Shown here: one piece after another, positions 57,007 to 64,000 of the stretch
Layout: each line of letters starts with the position of its first letter
Numbering within the stretch: position 1 is the stretch's first letter
NCBI RefSeq assembly: GCF_013267835.1
Contig: NZ_CP053939.1
Coordinates: 124,001-188,000 of the forward strand
DNA length: 64,000 nucleotides
Source: Neisseria mucosa
Lineage (GTDB): Bacteria > Pseudomonadota > Gammaproteobacteria > Burkholderiales > Neisseriaceae
Direction of reading: 5' to 3'
Made by a program: the position numbers and the translations under genes
The notes under the pieces: generated by a model
What the model was told of the DNA's origin: nothing
Databases searched by the model: none
Seen by the model: only the letters and a program-made list of their open reading frames with translations

Positions 57007-57353
57007 CAGTCATGATCGGTGGCCATGCCGCCTTAGGCAATATACGTGTTGATCGGATATTATATACTTATCCAAATGGCGTATATCTTGCACAAATTTC
57101 CGCTTTTGATAGTGAAACTAATCAATATATGACTAAAACTAACAATAATGGGGAGACCTTGATGTTTCCTCAAACGTGGACGGCAGATCGTATCAAAGTG
57201 GAAATTAATTCTGCTTATATGAATCAAGTAGATGATTTAGATTCTATTCGTAAAGCTGAAGGTATGTGGGTTGGCATTTCAAATTCAGGCGTACGTGTAG
57301 AAGGTTATACCTATCCTGTCGTCACGGCTTTCCCAAGTGCTGAGCAGGAGTAA
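57003..57353 (+). CDS. EndoU-type nuclease toxin C-terminal domain (orphan module)
   Basis: A 116-residue frame matching the C-terminal part of bacterial EndoU toxin domains found in MafB and CdiA-like proteins. GGHAALGNIRV holds the first His-containing motif, FPQTWTADRIKVEINSAY is the conserved FP.(S/T)W...I..E motif, and GISNSGVRVEGYTYPVVTAFP is the late strand motif. The N-terminal delivery parts and the rest of the domain are missing, so by itself it is a silent cassette or remnant. It may still be translated, because its ATG overlaps the stop of the immunity-like gene. The next immunity-like gene starts 2 bp after its stop. Confidence 0.75.
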   Translation: MTVMIGGHAALGNIRVDRILYTYPNGVYLAQISAFDSETNQYMTKTNNNGETLMFPQTWTADRIKVEINSAYMNQVDDLDSIRKAEGMWVGISNSGVRVEGYTYPVVTAFPSAEQE

Positions 57354-57355
57354 AG

Positions 57356-57730
57356 ATGAAACTTATTTTTACGTATATTCAACATAAAGGGCAAATTATT
57401 CCGGCTTGCTATTTGGAAGAAAATCACCAATTAAATCCATTAACCGGCTATTTGAATGATCCAATGGGTGGTCCAAATTATTTCTCTTTTTTGGATCATT
57501 CATTGTCAATCTTAACAGATGAGACGATTCAAGAAGCGGATATTTCTTCCAATTCTTGGAGTGTTGAGGTGATGAACAATCAAGTGAATTTTTATTTTCT
57601 CTTTGCTCAAGAAGAGGAGTCACTTTATCTCACTTTGCCTCGTGGAATTATGGTTGATGTGTTAAGGTTATGGCTGATTTTCCGAAGCCAAGAACCTGAA
57701 GAAGGCTTAATACAGCGCTTAGAGTTCTAG
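57356..57730 (+). CDS. immunity-like protein, copy 2
   Basis: A 124-residue acidic paralog of the protein at 56611-57006. MKLIFTYIQHKGQIIPAC, YLNDPMGG, ADISSNSWSVEVMNNQVNFYF and VLRLWLIF align with the first copy. It starts 2 bp after the EndoU frame with AGGAG upstream, the normal place for the cognate immunity gene of that toxin. GC is low but slightly higher than copy 1. Cognate pairing is inferred from position. Confidence 0.68.
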   Translation: MKLIFTYIQHKGQIIPACYLEENHQLNPLTGYLNDPMGGPNYFSFLDHSLSILTDETIQEADISSNSWSVEVMNNQVNFYFLFAQEEESLYLTLPRGIMVDVLRLWLIFRSQEPEEGLIQRLEF

Positions 57731-57852
57731 ATTGGAAGGACGGTCAATTATCAAAGAGTTTTAAAATATCTCAAAATTGCCTGCACTTTATTGCCATTCA
57801 AAAAGCCTTGGCAGAAGCTGTGTTGAAACCGTCAAAATAGAAAGGAAATATG

Positions 57853-58722
57853 ATGAGCGAACAGCAAGAATTGTTTTGTTACAAACAGATGCCTGTGTGG
57901 ACGGCGGACGAGATTCCCGAAGCCTTGTTGTCCAAACACAATACCGCCGCCGGTACTTGGGGCTGCCTCAATGTCCTCCAAGGCCGTCTGAACTTCAATG
58001 AATTGGACGAAGCGGGCAATATTACGGCTACGCACGAGCTGACGCCTGAAAGCGATGATTGGATTATCCATCCGCAAGCATGGCACTTTATCGCGCCGCA
58101 AACGCAAGACACGGAAATCCAACTGTCGTTTTACTGCGAGGCGGCGGACTATTTCAATAAGAAATACGGCATGAGCGCGACACATTCGGCCGTCCGTGCC
58201 GCCGAAGACATCGTGCCTGTCGGCAAGGTTTTGGATATGGGCTGCGGTCAGGGCCGCAATGCGCTGTATCTGGGTTTGAAAGGTTTTGACGTTACCGCTG
58301 TCGATAATAATCCCCATGCGGTTCAAAACGTGGAAGAGCTGGCGCGTATTGAAGAGTTGAATGTCCGTGCGTTTGAATACGACCTCAACGCTGCCAATAT
58401 TCAGGAAAACTTTGATTATATGGTGGCGACCGTGGTGTTTATGTTCCTGATGCCGCGTTACGTTCCTGACGTGATTGCCAATATGAAGGAACACACCAAC
58501 CCCGGTGGCTACAATCTGATCGTGTCTGCGATGGATACGGAAGATTTCCCTTGCCCGATGCCGTTCCCGTTCAAGTTTGGCGAGGGCGAGCTGCGCGAAT
58601 ACTATAAGGATTGGGAATTGGTGGAATACAAGGAAGAGCTGGGCTCGATGCACGCGAAAGACGAATTCGGCAATCCGATTCAGTTTAAATTCGTCACCAT
58701 GCTGGCGAAGAAACCGCAATAA
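57853..58722 (+). CDS. tehB: tellurite-resistance type SAM methyltransferase TehB
   Basis: A 289-residue methyltransferase like TehB of Haemophilus. An N-terminal cupin-like DUF1971 domain (about 1-95; VWTADEIPEALLSKHNTA, IHPQAWHFIAPQ) precedes the SAM domain with motif I VLDMGCGQGRNALYL (about 127-141) and NPGGYNLIVSAM. TehB methylates and detoxifies tellurite and other oxyanions. ATG 57853 has AAAGGA six bases upstream; ATG 57850 is closer to it and less likely. It lies at the right edge of the toxin/immunity island. Confidence 0.9.
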   Translation: MSEQQELFCYKQMPVWTADEIPEALLSKHNTAAGTWGCLNVLQGRLNFNELDEAGNITATHELTPESDDWIIHPQAWHFIAPQTQDTEIQLSFYCEAADYFNKKYGMSATHSAVRAAEDIVPVGKVLDMGCGQGRNALYLGLKGFDVTAVDNNPHAVQNVEELARIEELNVRAFEYDLNAANIQENFDYMVATVVFMFLMPRYVPDVIANMKEHTNPGGYNLIVSAMDTEDFPCPMPFPFKFGEGELREYYKDWELVEYKEELGSMHAKDEFGNPIQFKFVTMLAKKPQ

Positions 58723-58737
58723 AGGTTTTGCCGTCAA

Positions 58738-58772
58738 AAGGCCGTCTGAATTCAGTTTTCAGACGGTCTTTG
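58738..58772. terminator. DUS hairpin with one mutated copy, after tehB
   Basis: AAAGGCCGTCTGAA faces TTCAGACGGTCTTT; the right copy has one base change (T for C), leaving a G-T type pair in RNA. It serves the converging tehB and GNAT genes. Confidence 0.6.
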
Positions 58773-58778
58773 CCGTAA

Positions 58779-59279
58779 TCAATCCACAATCCTTTTACCC
58801 AAAATCACCACGTCTGCCAACATGGTTTCCAAATCGCAGACTTGCGGCAGCCGCCCCCATTCTTCAAATCCGAAACGGTGAAACAGGTTCAGGCTCGGAT
58901 AGTTGTGGCCGAACACAAGCGCGATGACGTTGCGGATGCCTAAGGACAGCGCGCGTTCGAGCATGTGCCGCAACAGGATTTTGCCCACGCCTGCGCCGCG
59001 CATATCGTGGCGGACATAAACGCTGACTTCTGCGCTGATATGGTAGGCGTAGCGCGGATGGTAGTCGCTGAAACTGCCCCAGGCCAATACGGTGCCGTCG
59101 GTATCGTAAAGGGCGTAGATCGGGCGTTTGTCCGTGTGTGCGGCAAACCACATTTCGCGTTCGGCAACCGTGGTCGGCGACAAATCGGCCGTGGATTGGC
59201 GCGTGGCCACGGTGCTGTTGTAAATATCGACGATGGCGGGCAAGTCTTGGCGCAGGGCAGGGCGGATGGTGTATTGCAT
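58779..59279 (-). CDS. GNAT family N-acetyltransferase (phosphinothricin acetyltransferase-like)
   Basis: A 166-residue acetyltransferase of the Pat/YncA-like GNAT group. IRPALRQDLPAIVDIYNSTVATRQ, the acetyl-CoA motif VRHDMRGAGVGKILL and NYPSLNLFHRFGFEEWG are typical. It would acetylate an amino group on a small molecule such as a toxic amino-acid analogue; substrate unknown. It starts 13 bp after the isochorismatase-like gene on the same strand, so the two are probably co-transcribed. Confidence 0.88.
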   Translation of the reverse strand: MQYTIRPALRQDLPAIVDIYNSTVATRQSTADLSPTTVAEREMWFAAHTDKRPIYALYDTDGTVLAWGSFSDYHPRYAYHISAEVSVYVRHDMRGAGVGKILLRHMLERALSLGIRNVIALVFGHNYPSLNLFHRFGFEEWGRLPQVCDLETMLADVVILGKRIVD

Positions 59280-59292
59280 TTCAGACGGCCTT

Positions 59293-59829
59293 TTATTGAA
59301 TCAGTTTGGAGATGGTCTTAAAGGCCGGATGTTTGGCATCGCCGAGCAGTTGGAACAAAATACTTTCGACATTGGAAACGGTAATGCCTTGACGGCTCAT
59401 TTGCGCCAAACCATTGTCACGGTTGGCCGTTGTGCGCGAGGCGGTGCATTCAAAAGGCAGGGATACGGCGTAACCTTGCGCCTTCAAATCCAAGGCCGTC
59501 TGAAGCATACAGATATGCGCTTCTGCGCCCACTAAAATAACGTGTTTAATGTCGTTTTTGCGTAAGATTTCCTGAATTTCGGGTAAAAACGCCGAAAATC
59601 GGGTTTTCTCGACAACCGGCGTGCCTTCGGGCAACAGCAACGATACGGCGGACACGGTGTTGCCCAAACCTTTCGGATATTGTTCGGTTACGGCAAAGGG
59701 GATGTCCAAAGCCGTCAAGCCCTGAATCAGCAGGCGGCAGCGTTCCAACATTTCGTCCGCGCCGGAAAGGGCGGGCAGCAGGCGTTCTTGAATATCGACA
59801 ATCAGACAAAGCGTATTTTTGGGGTTCAT
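59293..59829 (-). CDS. isochorismatase-family cysteine hydrolase (YcaC-like)
   Basis: A 178-residue isochorismatase-like hydrolase. The catalytic Asp lies in LIVDIQERLLP, and the nucleophilic Cys in LVGAEAHICMLQTALDL. The substrate is unknown; members include nicotinamidases and YcaC-like proteins. The start ATG 59829 has AAAGGAAA eight bases upstream; a longer frame to 59892 is not needed. It is first in a two-gene unit with the GNAT gene. Confidence 0.88.
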   Translation of the reverse strand: MNPKNTLCLIVDIQERLLPALSGADEMLERCRLLIQGLTALDIPFAVTEQYPKGLGNTVSAVSLLLPEGTPVVEKTRFSAFLPEIQEILRKNDIKHVILVGAEAHICMLQTALDLKAQGYAVSLPFECTASRTTANRDNGLAQMSRQGITVSNVESILFQLLGDAKHPAFKTISKLIQ

Positions 59830-59958
59830 GGCTTTTCCTTTCAGACGGCCTTTACAGCAAAATCGTTGAATCAGAATGCAATCATATAACAAGCCGCTGG
59901 AAAAGTATTGCAGCTTGCCCTGTTTTAAAGCCTGAAATTCTTTTAAAATACCGCCTGA

Positions 59959-61701
<1,743 letters not shown>

Positions 61702-61721
61702 GTTTTTGAATAAAAACGATG

Positions 61722-61769
61722 AAAGGCCGTCTGAAACTTTGCAGGTTGCAAGGTTTCAGACGGCCTTTT
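61722..61769. terminator. inverted-DUS hairpin after argS
   Basis: AAAGGCCGTCTGAAA pairs with its complement, and TTGCA/TGCAA pair inside around GGT, with T run. It is 20 bp past the argS stop. Confidence 0.8.
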
Positions 61770-61858
61770 TTATGCTTTGAAAAATATTGTGATACCGTTG
61801 ATTTTGAGCCTAAGCGGTTTTGAATTTGCTCAGGTAATGCGTTCAGACGGCCTTATCT

Positions 61859-62215
61859 TTATTTCAAATTGCTTGCCAACAACCAAGCCTGTGCTTCGGT
61901 AGCGTCGCTGAAATATTTGGGATGTTGGTTGGTTAAGAGGCTGGAAAGGCGCGCGCCGAGTTTGATCCAAATGTCGTCGGTAATGACGGCAACGCGGCCG
62001 AAGTCGGTTTCATGTTGGTTGAGGAATTTGATTTGTTCGACCGCCATATCGATGGTGAAGTCTTTCAGCATGGACAAGTCCAACAGGATGTCGGGCAGAT
62101 GGATTTTTTGTTTCGCGGCCAACAAGGCTTCTTCCAATTGGCGGAAATCGTCCAAAGTGAACTCGTTGTACAGCGCTACGTTTAAGCCGTAAGATTGTTC
62201 GCGGATGGAAATCAT
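61859..62215 (-). CDS. SpoIIAA-like (STAS-related) protein
   Basis: A 118-residue protein with the SpoIIAA-like pattern: a short N-terminal strand region (SYGLNVALYNEFTLDDFRQLEEAL), DILLDLSMLKDFT, RVAVITDDIWIKLGARLSSL and a late YFSDATEAQAWLL. Members of this group bind membranes or small molecules, and their function is mostly unknown. It lies 18 bp downstream of the EamA transporter gene on the same strand, so they may be co-transcribed. Confidence 0.75.
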   Translation of the reverse strand: MISIREQSYGLNVALYNEFTLDDFRQLEEALLAAKQKIHLPDILLDLSMLKDFTIDMAVEQIKFLNQHETDFGRVAVITDDIWIKLGARLSSLLTNQHPKYFSDATEAQAWLLASNLK

Positions 62216-62233
62216 GGTGTTCTCCTTGTTAAA

Positions 62234-63124
62234 TTATTGCTTCATCAGAAATTTTTTGATTGAGGCCGGAGTAAAACTGCTGAACACGCCGCCTGCAACA
62301 ATGATAACCATGCCGACAGCTTCCTGCCAAGTGATTTTATCGCCGAAAAGCAGTACGCCGGATAGGGCGGAGAAAACGACGGTCAGGTAGGAAAGCGAGG
62401 CAACGGTAAATTTCTTGCCGACCTTGTAGGCGCGGGTCATGGCCAGTTGGGCAATCATGGCGGAGATGCCGATGCCGGCCAGATAGGGCAGAGAAGAGAC
62501 GGTCAGCGGATGCCAGCCTGTGATGGTACTCCAGACTGCGCCCATAATCAGGCCGGTAAGCGAGAGGTAAAACACCACGCGCCAGCCCGGCTCGCCCAAA
62601 AGCGAGAGTTCGCGTACCTGCAAATACGCCCAGCCCGACATGGCGCCGCCTGCCAGACTGACCAGCGCGGCAAATTCCTGTCCGCCTTGAAAAGAGGGGT
62701 TGAGCAAGAGGATAACGCCGATAAAGCCCATAACCAAAATGGCTTGGGTATAAAGCGTAATTCGTTCTTTTAAAATGAAAAATGAAAAAATGGCAAGCCA
62801 AATGGAGGAGGTGTAGTTGAGCGTGACGCCTGTTGCCAGCGGCAGATGCATGACGGAATAAAACGTGCACATCATGGCAAGTGTGCCGATGACGCTGCGG
62901 TTGAGATGGGTTTTCCAATACGGCGTGGAAAACGTGTTGCCTTGCGCTTTGGCCATGATGCCTAAGAACAGGGTGGAGACCAGCATGCGCCAAAAGACCA
63001 GCTCGCCGCTGGAAAAGCCGAATTGCGTTGAGGCGGCTTTGATGGAGAGGTTCATGACGGTAAAGCCGAGCGCGGCGATAACCATCCATGCCGAGCCGAG
63101 CGGATCTTTTCTGACGGTTTCCAT
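62234..63124 (-). CDS. EamA/DMT-family transporter
   Basis: A 296-residue membrane protein with ten helices in two EamA repeats, of the drug/metabolite transporter superfamily. NYTSSIWLAIFSFFILKERITLYTQ and SYLTVVFSALSGVLLFGDKITWQEAVGM are the paired family motifs. It would export a small metabolite; substrate unknown. The ATG at 63124 has no strong ribosome site. It is divergent from the cupin gene at 63300. Confidence 0.9.
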   Translation of the reverse strand: METVRKDPLGSAWMVIAALGFTVMNLSIKAASTQFGFSSGELVFWRMLVSTLFLGIMAKAQGNTFSTPYWKTHLNRSVIGTLAMMCTFYSVMHLPLATGVTLNYTSSIWLAIFSFFILKERITLYTQAILVMGFIGVILLLNPSFQGGQEFAALVSLAGGAMSGWAYLQVRELSLLGEPGWRVVFYLSLTGLIMGAVWSTITGWHPLTVSSLPYLAGIGISAMIAQLAMTRAYKVGKKFTVASLSYLTVVFSALSGVLLFGDKITWQEAVGMVIIVAGGVFSSFTPASIKKFLMKQ

Positions 63125-63178
63125 TTGATGGGTGTGTAAAGCGATTTTATTAATAAGAAAATATTATACAGGTCAATC

Positions 63179-63220
63179 AGGCCGTCTGAAAAATATCGTT
63201 GGGTTTCAGACGGCCTTTTT
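63179..63220. repeat. inverted DUS pair
   Basis: AGGCCGTCTGAA pairs with TTCAGACGGCCT around a 14-base loop, followed by a T run. It lies between divergent genes. Confidence 0.6.
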
Positions 63221-63224
63221 ATTA

Positions 63225-63243
63225 GAAAATGAGAATTATTATT
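63225..63243. promoter_or_regulatory. Fur-box-like site upstream of the small cupin gene
   Basis: GAAAATGAGAATTATTATT agrees with the 19-base Fur consensus (GATAATGATAATCATTATC) at 15 positions. It lies 57 bp upstream of the cupin start, where Fur with iron would repress. Confidence 0.55.
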
Positions 63244-63299
63244 GAATAATGAGGTGGGTTTTTATAGAATGGAAGCCCTGTTTTCAAGAAAGGCTAGTC

Positions 63300-63647
63300 A
63301 TGAAAGTTTCCAATATTTCCGCTGTATTGCTGTCTGCTTTGTTTTCCGTTGCCGTTTCTGCCGCGCCTTTGGGAGAGGTTTCTTCCGAAAACGGTAAGAT
63401 TTTCAGCGGCGAAAATTACATGGTCGTTAAGAAAGATATGAAAAAAGGGGAGCAGATTAAGCCGCATGATCATCCGGGTTTTAAAACGTTGATTTTTGCC
63501 GTTGGAAAAGGCAGCTTTGACGTGACGCTGAATCAGACTGAAAAACATACTGTCGGCGCAGGCTCTGTGCTGCGATTTGGCGGCGATGCAGTGATTGAGG
63601 CAGTTGCAACCGAAGATGCGGATGTGGCAATTACTTTGATTAAGTAA
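63300..63647 (+). CDS. small secreted cupin protein, possibly iron-regulated
   Basis: A 115-residue cupin with a signal peptide (MKVSNISAVLLSALFSVAVSA). The metal motif is reduced to KPHDHPGFKTLIFAVGKGSF (two His, no clear Glu at the usual place), with a second motif VGAGSVLRFGGDAVIEA lacking the third His. It may thus bind a ligand or metal without enzyme activity. A Fur-box-like site lies upstream. Start at ATG 63300, just before MKVSN; the longer frame to 63249 lacks a signal start. Unknown role. Confidence 0.75.
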   Translation: MKVSNISAVLLSALFSVAVSAAPLGEVSSENGKIFSGENYMVVKKDMKKGEQIKPHDHPGFKTLIFAVGKGSFDVTLNQTEKHTVGAGSVLRFGGDAVIEAVATEDADVAITLIK

Positions 63648-63660
63648 ACCGATGGATGAT

Positions 63661-63696
63661 AAAAGGCCGTCTGAAAAATGATGTTTCAGACGGCCT
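63661..63696. terminator. inverted-DUS hairpin after the cupin gene
   Basis: AGGCCGTCTGAAA pairs with its complement around a 7-base loop, between converging genes. Confidence 0.75.
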
Positions 63697-63720
63697 GGTT
63701 TATTCAGATGACCGTTGCCA

Positions 63721-64000
63721 TTAAGCGCAAATCAAATAGATGAAGCCGGAGCCGAAGATATCTGCCAAGGCGTGAATCAGGAAAAACGGCAGCAGGTTTT
63801 TGACTTTGTATTTGTAGAAGAAGTAGTACATCAAGCCGAAAACAACGCCAATAACGGTCGCCCAAAGCATGCCTTGGTAAGTATGGAAGGAGACACGCAC
63901 CAAGGTCGAATAGGCCAATGCCTGCCATTTGTATTTGTCTTCCACGCAGGTCAAGAGGCCGAGGAAACAGAATTCCTCATAAAAGCCGTTTAAAAGGCCG
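63721..64000 (-). CDS. CPBP-family intramembrane protease-like protein (5' partial)
   Basis: The last 93 codons of a leftward gene that starts beyond the window. The visible part has NGFYEEFCFLG, the Glu-Glu motif of CPBP (Abi/CAAX protease-like) proteins, though the usual Arg after it is absent. SFHTYQG and LLPFFLIHALADIFGSGF give the two His motifs in membrane helices. CPBP proteins can process prenylated proteins or give bacteriocin self-immunity; role unknown here. Confidence 0.75.
   Translation of the reverse strand, partial: GLLNGFYEEFCFLGLLTCVEDKYKWQALAYSTLVRVSFHTYQGMLWATVIGVVFGLMYYFFYKYKVKNLLPFFLIHALADIFGSGFIYLICA

Overview
The window is chromosomal DNA of a commensal Neisseria. The main evidence is the DNA uptake sequence (DUS) core GCCGTCTGAA. 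It occurs dozens of times, mostly as the 12-mer AGGCCGTCTGAA and often as inverted pairs that form hairpins at gene ends. The AG dialect, rather than ATGCCGTCTGAA, points to the N. subflava/N. flavescens group rather than the meningococcus/gonococcus group. The proteins (ZnuD-type receptor, LptF/LptG beside PepA, IF2, SecDF and others) are Neisseria-like. Species cannot be fixed from the sequence alone.

Layout. 1-2.4 kb: sucCD, after the tail of a small membrane protein. 2.5-8.7 kb: a leftward three-gene defence-like operon of an MmeI-like adenine methyltransferase, a DEAD/DEAH helicase and a GIY-YIG nuclease. 8.9-11.2 kb: a DUF883/YqjE/YqjK-like envelope operon and psd. 11.2-13.5 kb: zinc receptor znuD with a Zur box. 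13.7-24.1 kb: a secreted cupin, pepA, lptFG, a glycosyltransferase, hflX, a 41-residue membrane protein, a CcoI-type copper ATPase and holC. 24.2-26.8 kb: a run of unknown membrane proteins and a lipoprotein, including a tandem zinc-ribbon pair. 27-35.3 kb: lysC, rph, yicC, an orphan SMI1/KNR4 protein, transporters and prfC. 35.5-44.3 kb: an OYE-family reductase, butanediol dehydrogenase, an HDAC-like deacetylase, yajC-secD-secF, a PfkB kinase and a nitroreductase. 44.4-47.2 kb: a 912-residue RTX protein with no nearby exporter. 47.5-52.5 kb: rimP-nusA-infB with a terminator-like hairpin in its leader. 52.8-56.3 kb: serC, a Tat/lipoprotein LD-carboxypeptidase, a HIT protein, a frameshifted small gene and rnhA. 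56.4-57.7 kb: an AT-rich toxin/immunity remnant (EndoU toxin domain between two related immunity-like genes). 57.8-64 kb: tehB, GNAT, isochorismatase-like hydrolase, argS, a SpoIIAA-like protein, an EamA transporter, a small cupin behind a Fur-box-like site, and the start of a CPBP protein.

Most of the window is housekeeping. The accessory parts are the methyltransferase-helicase-nuclease operon, the RTX gene, the SMI1/KNR4 gene, the zinc-ribbon/lipoprotein run and the EndoU island. The strongest candidate for an under-described system is the operon at 2482-8667. Its methyltransferase shows no nuclease motif I can find, so cutting would have to come from the separate GIY-YIG protein, with ATP-driven action by the helicase. 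No rRNA, tRNA, CRISPR array, insertion sequence or prophage was recognised.
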